From Megascapheus bottae (taxonomy: Eukaryota; Chordata; Mammalia; Rodentia; Geomyidae): a stretch of DNA of 64,000 nt. How positions within the stretch are numbered: position 1 is the first letter of the stretch; each line of letters starts with the position of its first letter. The notes beneath the pieces were generated by a model that did not search any database, was not told the DNA's origin, and saw nothing but the letters and a program-made list of their open reading frames with translations. This document shows positions 1 through 11,329 of the stretch, one piece after another. The stretch covers positions 39,797,501 to 39,861,500 of the forward strand of contig JANJXV010000006.1 of NCBI GenBank assembly GCA_024803745.1. The letters run 5' to 3'. The position numbers and the translations under genes are program-made.

Positions 1-392
1 ACACACTGAAAAAGATTAAGGCAGATATATATTTTTAAAGAATATCTGTACTACACTAATGTTAGTTTATTTTTATAAATCAGAAAATCAACGTTGAAAA
101 ACACAGTAAAAACATTTACATACATCACATCATGTGAACAGCAAACTAGGTTGTGTATAATTATTACTAGTTAAGAGCTAAAAATGAGATCTGGCTCTGG
201 CTGAAATGTGTCAGCTGCCCACAGGTAATATGTACTATTGGCCAATGTCCATAGATATCAAATTGCAAGTACAAATCCACTTTGGTGAATTTCATGCACT
301 CAGCCTGCATTTACAGCTCAGAAAGACAGCTAGTTGGTATAGTTATCTACTTAAAGTATAGAGGTTGAGAATCTGATAAAAAGAAACTAGAA

Positions 393-621
393 GCCACACA
401 CAAGTGGCTCATACCTATCAGCCCAGCTACTCAGAAGGCTGAAATCTGAGGATCATAGTTCAAAGCCAACCCAAACAGGAAAGTTTTTTAGATGCTTATC
501 TCCAATTAAATCACAGAAAAAGCCAGTAGTGGTGCTGTGGCTCAAGTGGTTGAGTTTGAGCCTTGAGCAAAAGGAGCTCAAGGACAAGATACAGGTCCAG
601 AGTTCAAACCTCAGAGCCAGC
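393..621 (+). mobile_element. B1-Geo SINE
   Basis: GTGGCTCATACCTATCAGCC (7SL-like) joined by TATCTCCAATTAAATCACAG to GCTGTGGCTCAAGTGGTTGA (Geo). The tail runs into the homopurine tract at 622. Confidence 0.85.
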
Positions 622-656
622 AAAAGGAGAGGGAGGGAGGGAGGGAGGGAGGGAGG

Positions 657-728
<72 letters not shown>

Positions 729-864
729 GGAGAGAAGGATGGAGGGGGAAAGAAAGAAAAGAGAGAAAGAAAAAGAGAGGGAAAGAGGGAGGGAGGGAGG
801 GAGGGATGGAGGAAGGAAGGAAGGAAGGAAGGAGAGAGAGAGAAAGAGAAAGAAAAAAAAGAAA
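622..864 (+). repeat. Homopurine tract: GGGA, GA and GGAA/AAAG repeats
   Basis: 243 bases with only two pyrimidines (T at 740 and 807). GGGA units run to about 660, GA to 724, then mixed GGAGG, AAAG and GGAA units. It starts at the 3' tail of the SINE at 393-621. The long open frames on both strands here are repeat artefacts. Confidence 0.95.
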
Positions 865-1653
865 CAGGATTTCAAATCATTCTGAAGGGACTAGGGAAGC
901 ATCCCTGCTTATTTTTCTCTTCTTTATGCTTTTTTTTTTTTTGCCTGCAACTCTGGGTCGACATGCAGAGAAGAAAGCAGGAGAATCATTACCTTTGCCT
1001 CCTCCCCTTCAGGTGGTGATCTGTCAGCTACTGAATTAGTCTCTGCAAAAGGAATAATTCTCATTAGCACCTACTAATTTAATTTTTTTGCAAAAGAAGG
1101 AAGAGAAGGGAAGAGAAAATATATGATAGTATAAACAAGTTATCCTAAATTATCTTCATAGAGCTAACTAAGTTTTTAGATGCTGCTTCTGAAAAATTAA
1201 ACTTGCCACAGAACAGAGCTCTGATCACTTGAGCACCCACCTTTGGAGTATTTGTGTGAACCAAGATGCAATCAAGCTTAGGAAATATCACAGGAAATCC
1301 TAGTGAGAAAGAAGGACCAGTAAAGGAATAAATGCGGATTGCTAAGGAAGGCTTCTCACTGTGGGTTCTCCAAAGTACCACAGATTGAGAGACTGTGGTT
1401 CAAACTCATCTGAGGAAGTCCCGTGCATCTATTTCCTTACATACCACAGATTTCAGTATTTCCAAAGAGCATAACTGATTATAATAGAGGTTCTGCTTTG
1501 CTGAAAGTAGAGCCCCCCCCAGCACCACCCAGCCAGGTTGAGCCTTGAGTGGTGAAGAGCTCTGGCATACAGGGTGCCCCCTCTCAATAAAAACTATCCT
1601 GGACACAGTGGTATGAACACACAACATTGTGGCACCCTGGATTCTTTTGTGTG

Positions 1654-1935
1654 GGGGGGCTGTCATGGAGCTTGAACTTGGCCTGGGCACTGTCCCTGAG
1701 CTCTTCAGCTCAAGGCTATCGCCCTACCCCTGGGCCTGGGCACTGTCCCTGAGCTCTTCAGCTCAAGGCTACCCTCCTAGCCTTGAGCCGAGCCCCACTT
1801 CCCATTTTTTAGAGGTTAACTGAAGATAAGAGCCTCAGGTCCTTTTGTGCCTGGGCTGACTTTGAACCTTGATCCTCAGATCTCAGCCTCCTGAGTAGCT
1901 AGGACTACAGGTGTGAGCCACCACACCTACCCCTG
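1654..1935 (-). mobile_element. B1-Geo dimeric SINE with 53-bp internal tandem duplication
   Basis: Reversed: TGTCATGGAGCTTGAACTTG, the Geo segment GGCCTGGGCACTGTCCCTGA twice (starting at 1680 and 1733), then the 7SL-like half ending CTCCTGAGTAGCTAGGACTA, CAGGTGTGAGCCACCACACC. GGATTCTTTTGTG flanks it at 1639-1651 and 1934-1946 and is the target-site duplication. Confidence 0.88.
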
Positions 1936-2239
1936 GATTCTTTTGTGAAGTCTTAGCTTCCCATTCCCCACAGTCCTGCCCTGGCTGACTCCAGAAGTTC
2001 TTTCTGAAAGAGCATCATCAAGACATTTCCTACTGCATCCTAATGTCAGGTATAGATGCCTCAGCGCTCCAAACACATTTCTTCATGTTCTTCTTAGCAC
2101 CAGGAGTCTTGTCCTGTTTCTGCTTTTGGAAAAGCCATAAGAGTTTCAGTTATATTGCTCCCCATGACAAATTCTAACAAAGCTGACAAAAATGGAGCAA
2201 AAAAGCCACATATATTTTTTAAAAATTCTGTTTAGTCAC

Positions 2240-2440
2240 ATACTAGTGATTGGTGGCTATCATCTTAGCTACTCATGAAACTGGGACCTGGAGAATATCT
2301 GTTCAAAGTTAGCCAGGAAAGTCTGTGACACTCCATTTCAAATTATCCTCACGCAATGCAAGACTAGAGGCATGGCTAAAATAGTAGAATGCCAGCCAGG
2401 AGCACTAATTTAAAGCCCAAGTACTAGCAATCAATCTGCT
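2240..2440 (+). mobile_element. B1-Geo-like SINE, old
   Basis: TGGTGGCTATCATCTTAGCT, CTCATGAAACTGGGACC, and later GCATGGCTAAAATAGTAGAA resemble a degraded copy. Confidence 0.5.
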
Positions 2441-2674
2441 TAATAATAACTGAATTTGTCTTCCATCAAGCAAGTAATACTACATTTTCACTTTGCAATA
2501 GTATATCAGAATTAATAATGCGTATTATTTTCCATGATAAGAAAAATTACTAAGAAATAATAACCTCAATTTTGTGGAGTTATACCCAACATGTTTCAAC
2601 ATAACTAGCTGATACCCAACACCGGCAGTTTGTAATCCAGGCCTCCCTGCCAGCTTGTGGCACACATCCCACAG

Positions 2675-2693
2675 TGGCCTCCAGGTGGCAGCC
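2675..2693 (+). promoter_or_regulatory. CTCF-like motif, forward
   Basis: TGGCCTCCAGGTGGCAGCC agrees with the CTCF consensus (TGGCCACCAGGGGGCGCTA) in nearly all core positions; the main departure is T for A at position 6. Binding is inferred. Confidence 0.45.
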
Positions 2694-3439
2694 AAGTAAC
2701 ATTTGTATAAGGACATTGCCAGGGAGGTGGGTGTCAAAACTAGCCAACTTCACTCTTCAAGATTCTAAGCTCCAAATTCCTGATTCTAAGCTCCAAAACC
2801 CAGGTCAGGTACAAGGTTACAGCAAACTTTCTCATCTTGTTCTCTATCTAGAGGAAATTTCCTGAGCACTTCGCAGCGGTGTTTGACATATTATAAGTGA
2901 ACAGCAGCAGTTTGTTCTCTTTGGATACTCCCGTACTCTCACTGGGAGGAGAAGTGGAGAAGAAAAATCAAACTTGCTACAGATCATAGCAAGAGCCCAA
3001 GTGTGAACAGTCATCTGCCTCACATTCAGAGGGTCACACATTTTTACTTTTCCCATTACAAGCTATTCTTTTTAAAGCCACTACAGACTATAAGCTATTA
3101 AATGATCAACATATTGAATTTCTTAAGACTTCAATACAGAAAGCATTCAGTCTGAATAGCATACATTTTATTCTAGATTTTCAGTTGTAAAGATCACACC
3201 CTCTGCAATCCAGTTTGTGGTATCAGGGGACATGTTGACACCAAGAGTTCCACTTCAGCGGATAGTTCAATCCACCATCCTTTTCACTCTCCACCACCCC
3301 AAAGGATAGTGACTGATCTTGCACTTTGGCGGGCCTACATTATTTCCTTCTAGCCTACTGTGATTTATTTACTTTTAAATAAACGTGACTAATTATACTA
3401 AGATAGATCTGTTTTCACAAGAACTAAAATTCATTTAAA

Positions 3440-3745
3440 ATAGCTTTCAATCTGGGGGTATTAGATCCCAGCTCAAAGCTAGCCAAGACAAAAGTTCACA
3501 AAGACCCTGTCACAACCAATAGCTAGAGGTGGTGACACACACTTGTCATCCATCTACACAGACAGCTGAGAGCAGGAGGAGCACAGTTCCAGGCTAGCCC
3601 AGGTAAAATGGTTCACAAGACGACATCTCACCAGAGAAAGCTAGGCATGGTGATATGTACAGGTCATCCTAGCTACAAGAGGAAACATAATTAGAAAGAC
3701 TGTGGTCCATTCAAAAAATGGGACCCTATCTCAAGGCTCTAAGCT
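3440..3745 (+). mobile_element. Diverged B1/7SL-like SINE pieces
   Basis: TAGAGGTGGTGACACACACT, TGTCATCCATCTACACAGAC and GGCATGGTGATATGTACAGG suggest degraded 7SL-type monomers. Confidence 0.45.
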
Positions 3746-3751
3746 CGATTT

Positions 3752-3936
3752 TTTTTTTTTTTGCCAGTCCAGAACTCAAGGTCTGAGCACTGTCCTTGAG
3801 CTTTTCTCAAGGATATCACCCTACCACTTGAGCCACAATACCACTTCCAGCTTTTCTACATATGTGGTACCGAGGAACTCAACACCAGTCTTCATGCATG
3901 CTAGGCAAGCACTCGACCACTAAGCCAAACTCCAGG
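3752..3936 (-). mobile_element. IDL-Geo SINE
   Basis: Reversed dimer: T run, GCCAGTCCAGAACTCAAGG, TACCACTTGAGCCACAATAC, then GCATGCTAGGCAAGCACTCG and AAGCCAAACTCC. First of two adjacent copies in the same orientation. Confidence 0.85.
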
Positions 3937-3944
3937 TCCCAAGA

Positions 3945-4136
3945 TTTTGTTTTTGCCAGTTCTGGGCTCAAACTCAGGAACTAAGTACTGTCCTTGGATT
4001 TTCTCAATGCTAGAGCTCTACCACTTGAGCCACAGCACCACTTCCAGCTTTTTTTTCTATGTATGTGGTACCAAAGAATTGAACCCTGGTCTTCATGCAT
4101 GCTAGGCAAGCACTCTACCACTAGGCCAAACTCCCA
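3945..4136 (-). mobile_element. IDL-Geo SINE, second of a pair
   Basis: Reversed dimer directly after the 3752-3936 copy: TTTTGCCAGTTCTGGGCTCA, TACCACTTGAGCCACAGCAC, then CATGCTAGGCAAGCACTCTA. It differs from its neighbour at many bases, so these are separate insertions rather than a recent duplication. Confidence 0.85.
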
Positions 4137-5349
4137 AGTTAGAATTTTTTTAATAAAGTAACTTTCAAATTGATGGAATCTTTCTTCTAAAATTATTTTA
4201 TTTTATGCAGATATGCAGGTTGAGAAGCCATGTCTTCACTTATTTTAGTGCCAAGCAGAACTACATCTTCAGCACTTATTCTAGTGGAGTTTAATTAAAT
4301 TGTTGCAAGAGTGTTTCTGCCAAATTGATAGGATCCTTTTACACTAACCCACTGTACCACCAACTGCACAAAGCAATCAAATCACCCACCTGTTACTATA
4401 GCAACTTGCAGCAGATAATGGTAACCGTAACTCTAGCTATTCCATTGGAAATGACTATTAATCTTGCCAAGGCCCACCCAGGAGGTAGGATTACCTCTCT
4501 AAATCAGACTTACCCAACTTGATAAACATGTTTTCTTTTATTGCCAAACTATAATGGAACGTGAGATAATCTCCAATAATTATGTTCACTAGTGACACAG
4601 CATCAGCAAACATAAGGTTTTTAAATCCAGGTTAAGTAGCTGTAAGATTAATGTCAATGCCTCATTAAGAAGTAGATTTGCCTTTAAAAGGATCTGAGAT
4701 CTATGTACAAGTTTTACCATCCCCTTTTGCAATAGGAGACCAGAATCTAGACCTAAGCAATGCAAAAGCTTACCACCACCACCCCAATTACAGGACGTTC
4801 TGTATTCACCTGTAATTGCCCTTTGGCAGTGCCATCAAATCCCTTCCCCAGAAAGAGGGCAAAAGAGACTGGGGGGGGGAAAAATCCTCATTACATTAAT
4901 CCACCCCCCCCACTGAGGCTGCCTTGTCCTAACTCTCAGGTTAAACTCTCCTCAGCCAAGTGCACTCCTAGTTTAGATCACTGGCTACATTGAGCATTGC
5001 TGGAAAGCAGGCCTAGCGCTCTCCCCTTGCTCAACCTGTCTCACAAATGCTCCCCCCACCCCCACCCTAGAGGTAACAGCCTCTCCAGCTACCCTTCTGG
5101 CAACACAAAAGGAAGTCAGAGTGTATAAATGAATCCATTTTGGTCAACTGGCTATGAGTTCTGAGAGAACTAGGACCAAATTGATTTCTGCCTCCCACTT
5201 AGCATATGCTGGAAGAATGATGAACAAATTCTTCTTTCCTTTACCTACAGCTGCTGGCCCCAAATCTTGATATCAGCTGTGGAATAGGGCTAGGGAGGGC
5301 AAGCTACTTATCTTGGTGAGTAGCACAAACACTTCCAATGGTAACATTA

Positions 5350-5575
5350 TTTTTTAATGTGTGCCTTGTTACTGAGGCTTGAGTTCAGAAATTTCTCTCT
5401 CACTCCATTTGCTTGCTTCATAGCAATCTACCACTTGTGCCATGCCTACAGCCTGGCATTTTGTCAAGTTGGAGATGGAATCTCAAGGACCCTTTGGGCC
5501 AGGCTAGCTTTGAATCCCCAATCTTCAGATCTCAGAGTAACTAGGATTACAGACATAGGCCACTTATATCCAGCT
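5350..5575 (-). mobile_element. B1-Geo SINE, diverged
   Basis: Reversed: TACCACTTGTGCCATGCCTA, then GGGCCAGGCTAGCTTTGAAT, GAGTAACTAGGATTACAGAC. Confidence 0.65.
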
Positions 5576-5994
5576 GACCAACATGATTGTAACTTCTGAA
5601 GTGCCAAGTGCCAAGCTTGTCAGAGAACTGATTCCTTGCAGAAGCTCTGTCAGCATAAAATCCAGAGAGTAATGACAACATTTGGGATTTCTGTTTCAAC
5701 ATCCCAATCACTCCTTTTCTCCTATAAGTGACAATACTCACAAGAGCATTCGTTTGGCCTAACCACTATACATGCAGACTGAAAGAAACAGACATTTGTC
5801 CACAGAAATATCAAAAAGAGCCTTGTTCAAGTGAAAGCACCAACTTCCCAGTCAGCTCCACAACCACAGTGTAGCCCTCCTGAATGCAGAAGCAGAAGAG
5901 GATGGGAGGAGAAACTCTGATGCTCAGCAACTTCAGAATGTGCCCTTTTACACTATGAATTATTTTAGAAAAAATGTAAGACATTTCTGGTACT

Positions 5995-6210
5995 AGGTCT
6001 TGCACTCAGATGCTGAGTGCTGTCTCTTAGCTTTTTCTCTCAAGGTGGTGTTCTACCACTTGAACCACAGCTCCACTTCCAACTTTTTGGTAGTTAATTG
6101 GAAATAAGAGCCACAAAGACGTTCTGCCTGGCTAGGCTTTGAAGCTTGATCCTCAGACCTCACCTCCCTGAGTGGCTAGGATTACAGGTATAAAGCCACT
6201 GGTGACCATC
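5995..6210 (-). mobile_element. B1-Geo SINE
   Basis: Reversed: TACCACTTGAACCACAGCTC, TAATTGGAAATAAGAGCCAC, TGAGTGGCTAGGATTACAGG. Confidence 0.78.
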
Positions 6211-6474
6211 AAGAAGACATCTTTTTGAAACAGGATTTTTAAGTTAAATTACCCTTGGTAGCTTTTCTTTATTTTTTCTGAGTCACAAAAGCAATTGCTT
6301 AAGAAAACTCAAAAAAGACTAAGAAAAATATATTCAGCCACTAAAGGAGTGTATACAAAAATTAATACATAAACTGCACCCACATATGTGACAGCTTTGT
6401 AGAATTTTGGTTCACAGGCCATTCAATCCTCCCACTTAACACACAAACCAATGATCACCACTGTCAGGTTTCAA

Positions 6475-7000
6475 ATATTTGCCTCACTCTACTTGGATCC
6501 CACATCCATTAACAGTCATCCCCTTCCATTTCTTAAATATCCCTGGCCCATTTCCTCTAACTCAACCCCAACCACCTACTAATTTAATCTGTCATCAATG
6601 GAATTGCCTGTTTAGAATGTTTCATACAAATAGAATCCTAGCATCTAGGTTTCTTTTAAGTTGCAAAATGGTTTTGAGAATCATCATATGCTGGTACACA
6701 AAAAGTAATACACTCGTGTTCAGTCTGAAGTTTATGCCATTAGTGTGTATTAAACTGTCCATAGGGAAGAGACATACCATGACATTTTCCCTAAATATTT
6801 CACAATCCTTTATTCCCCAATATTGCTTCATTGCTCTCTCACAGTTTTCTATTCGTTCCTTGGCTGGCACCACTCTTGTCTATTATGGACAAGGTTACTA
6901 TCTATGACCATTCATGTACAAGCGCCGTGTATTTTTGTTTCTCTTCATTGTATGCCCATAAGTATAATTGTTGGATTGTATAGTATTTTGTTGATCGTGG
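6475..7000 (-). mobile_element. Ancient LINE-1 fragment (L1M-like)
   Basis: The plus strand resembles the reversed 3' part of old mammalian L1s, in consensus order: CACCTACTAATTTAATCTGT, GGAATTGCCTGTTTAGAATG, TTTCATACAAATAGAATCCT and later TTCATGTACAAG. It is highly diverged. Open frames here are chance. Confidence 0.6.
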
Positions 7001-7090
7001 GACTTAAACTCTGGGCCTGGGTTGTCCCTGAGCTCTTCAGCTCAAGGCTACCGACTTACCCCTTGAGCCACAGCACCACTTCCAGATTAT
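6992..7090 (-). mobile_element. Geo monomer
   Basis: GACTTAAACTCTGGGCCTGG, GTCCCTGAGCTCTTCAGCTC, CCCCTTGAGCCACAGCACCA; the 7SL-like half is absent. Confidence 0.75.
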
Positions 7091-7785
7091 ATGATATTTC
7101 TATGTTTAATGTATTTTACATAAAGTTTTCTGTGCTCTCTTTTATCCATCTTGCCTAACATCTCATGGGAAAAGAACTGATTCAGTGATGGAAAAAAAGA
7201 TACCCTCACTCTAAAAAATTTGGTTGCAATGATCTATTACGCAGAAGCTCTAAGGCTTTATTTTTCAAAGTAAAGTCAGGGCAGAATTGTTCTAACTTAA
7301 TCAACTGCTTGAATAAGATGAGGCAGGACATCTTCCAAAAACAAAACTTGGTTTGTTTTAGGATTACTTTTATGTCCTAAGTCTTCAGATTTAGATTCCA
7401 CTTCAAGAAAGAACCTGACTCAGCAGCTACAATTTCATGTTGAGCTCATTCAACACTAGCATCCTCTGCATGGAATGCTGAAGAATGCTCTTCCTTCTCA
7501 ATTTGCTAATTTGACCCAGCTGGAAGAGAGAATCTACATCAGATAGGAAAGAATTCGTTGCCTCTAGGTGAGCTGTTGAGCCCTGTAAACTATGAGCTCA
7601 CATAAGGTTCTCTGAAGTCTTTTATTTCTGTAATATCCTGAAAGATGGGGAGGAAAATTTATATGGGAGGAAAATTTATCATCTGTATGGGAAAATTATC
7701 ACTTATATGGCAGAAAATGCTATAGTTATTATAATGATATGGAAAAATAAACATCATATCAGCTTGATGTCCTATCTTTTTTGTT

Positions 7786-7988
7786 TGTTTTGTTTTTGTT
7801 TTTGCAAGTCCTGGGCTTGAACTCAGGGCCTGGGCACTGTCCTTGGACTTTCTCAAGGACAGAGCTCTGCCACTTGGGCCTCAGCACCATTATTGGCTTT
7901 TTTCTACATATGTGGTATCAAGGAATTGAACCCGGGTCTTCATGCATGCTAGGCAAGCACTCTACCACTAGGCCAAACTCCCAGCCCT
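7786..7988 (-). mobile_element. IDL-Geo SINE
   Basis: Reversed full-length dimer with B box complement GGAATTGAACCCGGGTC and end AGGCCAAACTCCCAGCCC. Confidence 0.87.
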
Positions 7989-8194
7989 TGATGCCCTATC
8001 TTTATCTTTGGCCTTTAAAGATGAAAGTTGTTCTTTTTAGGAGAAAAAGACTGACAAGGCCTAAAGAAGTTTTGGAAAAGTCTGAGCTTCTCTGTAGGAT
8101 GAAAGAAAAAAAATCAGAAAGTACTTCTGTAGGCCAAAAGGAATATTCTCTATATATGTATTTTTAATATTTTTTAAAAATTGTTTCATGCTGG

Positions 8195-8625
8195 ATGTAG
8201 CGGTGAATGCCCACGACTCCAGGTATTCAGGAGGCACACCTTGGGAAGATCACATTTAGAGGCCAACCCAGCCCAAGAATTAATACGACATCCATTCCAA
8301 GACAGGTAGCCTGGTGCTTATGAGTCACACCTGTAATCCTAGCAACTTGGGAGGCTCAAAACAGAAGAATTGTGGCTTGAGTCCAACTTGGGAAAAAAGT
8401 TCTGGGAACTCAATCTTGAAAATAAACAGGCTACAGATACGGCTCAAGTGGTAGCACAGCAACAACCACTACTACCATCATCACCCCCCCAAAAATAACA
8501 AAGCACGGCAGTTCACCACTACAATCCCAGCTGGGCAAGAGGTACAGGTAAGAGACTCAGTCTGAGGCTGGCCCTGGACAAAATCGCAGACCCCATCAAA
8601 AAAATAACTGAAGAAAAAAGCACTG
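8195..8625 (+). mobile_element. Cluster of B1/7SL-like SINE monomers
   Basis: GGTGAATGCCCACGACTCCA, then GCTTATGAGTCACACCTGTA with ATCCTAGCAACTTGGGAGGC, then GGCAGTTCACCACTACAATC, mark at least three adjacent 7SL-derived pieces, one followed by GGCTCAAGTGGTAGCACAGC (Geo-like). Confidence 0.65.
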
Positions 8626-8631
8626 GGCACT

Positions 8632-8925
8632 TTGGGTGGTGTAGTGGTTGACAAATATAATTCTAGCTACTCAGGAGGCTGAGATCTGAGGATCAAGGTT
8701 CAAAGCCAGCCTGGGCACAAAAGGACCTGAGACTTATCACCAATTAACCTCTAGAAAATGGGAAGTGGGGCTTGGTTCAAGGGTAGGGAGATAGCCTTGA
8801 GTTGAAGAGCTCAGGGACAGTGCTCAGGCCCAGGGACAGGGTGATGGCCTTGAGCTGGAGAGCTCAGGGACAGCTCCCAGGCCGAGTTCAAGCTCCATGA
8901 CCCACAAAAAAAAAAAAAAAAAAAA
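8632..8925 (+). mobile_element. B1-Geo dimeric SINE with 53-bp internal tandem duplication
   Basis: 7SL-like half (CTAGCTACTCAGGAGGCTGA), then a Geo half in which the segment from ATAGCCTTGAG to CAGGCCCAGGG recurs with a 53-bp offset (8791 and 8844). It ends GTTCAAGCTCCATGACCC and an A run. Same structure as the 1654 copy. Confidence 0.87.
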
Positions 8926-9034
8926 AGCACTGAGTTGTACCTCAAGTAGAAGAGCTTTTGCCTAGCAATCACACAAGCCTGAGTTCAAACCTTAGCCCAA
9001 AAAATTTTTTTTGGTTTTACTTGACAATCATACG

Positions 9035-9345
9035 TGTTTAGGAGGTAGTATTATCATTTAATGTATGTTTATAGTGTATAATAATCTGTTTTTAGAGCCT
9101 ATAAGTTCATCTTTTTTAGTTCTTCTTATAATATATGCCATTGTAAATAGTTACCCCACCATGCTGTCGAACGCTTGTTCACTCGTTCTATGTAGCTTTA
9201 TCTATCTGCCTTCCTATAGCTGCTCCTTCTCTTTTTCCCTTACCAGCCTCTAGTATAACTATTTTTCTCTCTTCTACGAGTTCTACTTTCTAAAGTAGAA
9301 CCAATGACTGAGAACATGCAGTATTTTTCTTTCTGTGCCTGACAT
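9035..9345 (-). mobile_element. Ancient LINE-1 fragment
   Basis: The segment ending CTACGAGTTCTACTTTC and then ACTGAGAACATGCAGTATTT, CTTTCTGTGCCTGAC, matches the reversed 3' region of old L1s (the 'gagaacatgcagtatttg...' phrase). Diverged. Confidence 0.6.
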
Positions 9346-9989
9346 TTTAAATTGTGTTGAAAATGTCTAAAGCCCCAACTTCAAGGGAAATGGTGCTCGT
9401 CATAACCTGAGATGAGGATGGGAGAGGATGTCCCCAGCTAACTATCCATCTGCAGAACTGCTTCCTCACCACTTCCCTCGGCCTCCGATCCCAACTATCT
9501 AGGCTCAAAGGGCTTATCTCTTGCTATAAAAAAAAAAGAAAATGTTAAACTACATGGGACCGTTCTAAAAAGCTCTGAATTTGAGGATTGAAAAAGAAAA
9601 CATCTTAAAAGGGAACCTGTGTGGATAAAAGCCCTCTTGTTTTCCCAATATGGTCTCACAGGATATATGGAAATAAAAGGAAAGTGCTATGCATCTCCTT
9701 GTGTGTCTCACAGATCAGAGCACACATGGCATAGCACGCTTCTATGTAAAGAAAGTCCAAGCAATAAACCTTCTCACTCTAGTCACCATGGCACCAACAG
9801 TTACGATATCCTGGTATCTCAGAATGCACACCTTCACCTACAGAATCATGTCACATCCTTGCTTTCAGAGCTGGACATCATGTGCTAACCACCTACCATA
9901 TTTGAAGATGTTTTTATCTTTCTCATTTCCATCTCCAACAACACCCAAACTTGGGCATCTTCCACCATCCCAACAACTCCCTATCATTT

Positions 9990-10085
9990 TCCACAAAACA
10001 AAAACAGGGCCAAATAACTTGCATAAGGCTGAAAAGTCAGTTTGGCACAGAGCTGAGATTTTGAGCTATTTGTTGCTGACAGGTG
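9990..10085 (+). mobile_element. MIR-like SINE relic
   Basis: AATAACTTGCATAAGGCTGA followed by CACAGAGCTGAGATTTTGAG resembles the MIR core. Diverged. Confidence 0.45.
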
Positions 10086-10334
10086 TCATTAAGACAGGTC
10101 TGTGCACACAGCAAATCTTACAATTGTAAGAGCTTTAAAGAGATTATCATTTAGAACAGAGCTCATTTCCAGGTAGTGCTTCTTATGTTTTCATGTTTGT
10201 TTGTTTGTTTTCCATCATAACAAATGCAAGAGAATACTCTCAAACAGCAGTGGAGACACTAAATAGAAAGATTCTCTGTTAGAAGGAAGTGGCTGAAATG
10301 GCTGCTCAGTAGTGGACAAGAGAATGTACTTTTT

Positions 10335-10605
10335 TTTCCCAAGATAGGGAATTGAACTTCAGGTCCTAGCACTTGGTAGGTGGTCTGCCACTGAAACCAC
10401 ATGCCCAGACCCTTTCTGTCTTGGTTATTTTCAAGGTAGGGCCTCCCTGCTCAGGCTAGCCTGTGCACTACAAAGGTCAGGCCACTATACTCGGTCACAA
10501 GATGGGGTCTTTGAACTGTAATGCCCAGGCTGGCCTCAAACCATGATCCCTTGAACTCTATCTCCTAAGTAGTAGGGATTTTAGGCTTAAGTCACCTTGC
10601 CCTAT
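10335..10605 (-). mobile_element. ID/B1-type SINE, reversed
   Basis: GGAATTGAACTTCAGGTCCT, GTCTGCCACTGAAACCACAT (ID-like), then GCCCAGGCTGGCCTCAAACC, ATGATCC, AAGTAGTAGGGATTTTAGGC (7SL-like). Confidence 0.68.
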
Positions 10606-11002
10606 GAAAGCAAACTCTTAACAAGCTTTCTCAATGCCAAACTGTGACATTTTAGATAAGATACACAACCTTTCTGCTCCTTCCTATGCCTGAAATGAGA
10701 AATTCTGGATTCCCAGAAATGTCTCCATGACCACTTGTAAGCAAATTCTCAAGAAAAAAAAAAAAAATATATATATATATATTGTTCAGCTTACAGCTGT
10801 GTTCCCAGTGCCTATCCAGTACCTGGACAAATATACACAAATAACTTTAGGAATGAATGATAGTAAACCCAAGAATGAGCTGCCTGTTTTGCCCATTTCT
10901 GGCTATTTCTGTATCACTAGTTTCTGAGAGTGTCATTTAAGTCATAGAATACCTACCAAGTGATTCAGAACAGCCATCTGATACAAAGTGGACAAGCAGG
11001 CT

Positions 11003-11210
11003 GGACACTGGTGGCTCACACCAAGAATCTTCATTATTCAGGAAGGCTAAGATTTGAGAATTGTGGTTTGCAGCCAGCCTGGACAGACATATTCACAAAA
11101 CTCTTATTTCCAATTAACCAGCGAAAATCTGGAACTTGAAGTGTGGCCTAAGAGGTGGAGTACAGGCTGTGAGCGAGAACACAAGGCCTTGAGTACAGAC
11201 CCACATACAC
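11003..11210 (+). mobile_element. B1-Geo SINE
   Basis: ACACTGGTGGCTCACACCAA, ATTTCCAATTAACCAGCG, then GTGTGGCCTAAGAGGTGGAG. Its tail leads into the microsatellite at 11211-11328. Confidence 0.75.
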
Positions 11211-11236
11211 TGTCTCTCTGTCTGTCTCTGTCTCTG

Positions 11237-11328
<92 letters not shown>
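11211..11328 (+). repeat. Compound microsatellite (TCTCTG)n(TC)n(AC)n
   Basis: TCTCTG units at 11211-11255, TC to 11280, AC at 11281-11328, in the tail region of a SINE. Confidence 0.97.

Positions 11329-11329
<1 letters not shown>

Noticed and set aside
453..1039. Long open frames rich in Ser/Leu or Arg/Glu on both strands
   Set aside because: They are translations of the GGGA/GA/GGAA microsatellite and have no splice or codon support.
3752..4136. Adjacent IDL-Geo copies as a segmental tandem duplication
   Set aside because: They differ at many scattered sites and have different linkers, so independent insertions are more likely.
9619..10129. Overlapping open frames of 89 and 146 codons on the plus strand
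   Set aside because: Composition and lack of motifs suggest chance, and the second runs into a MIR-like relic.
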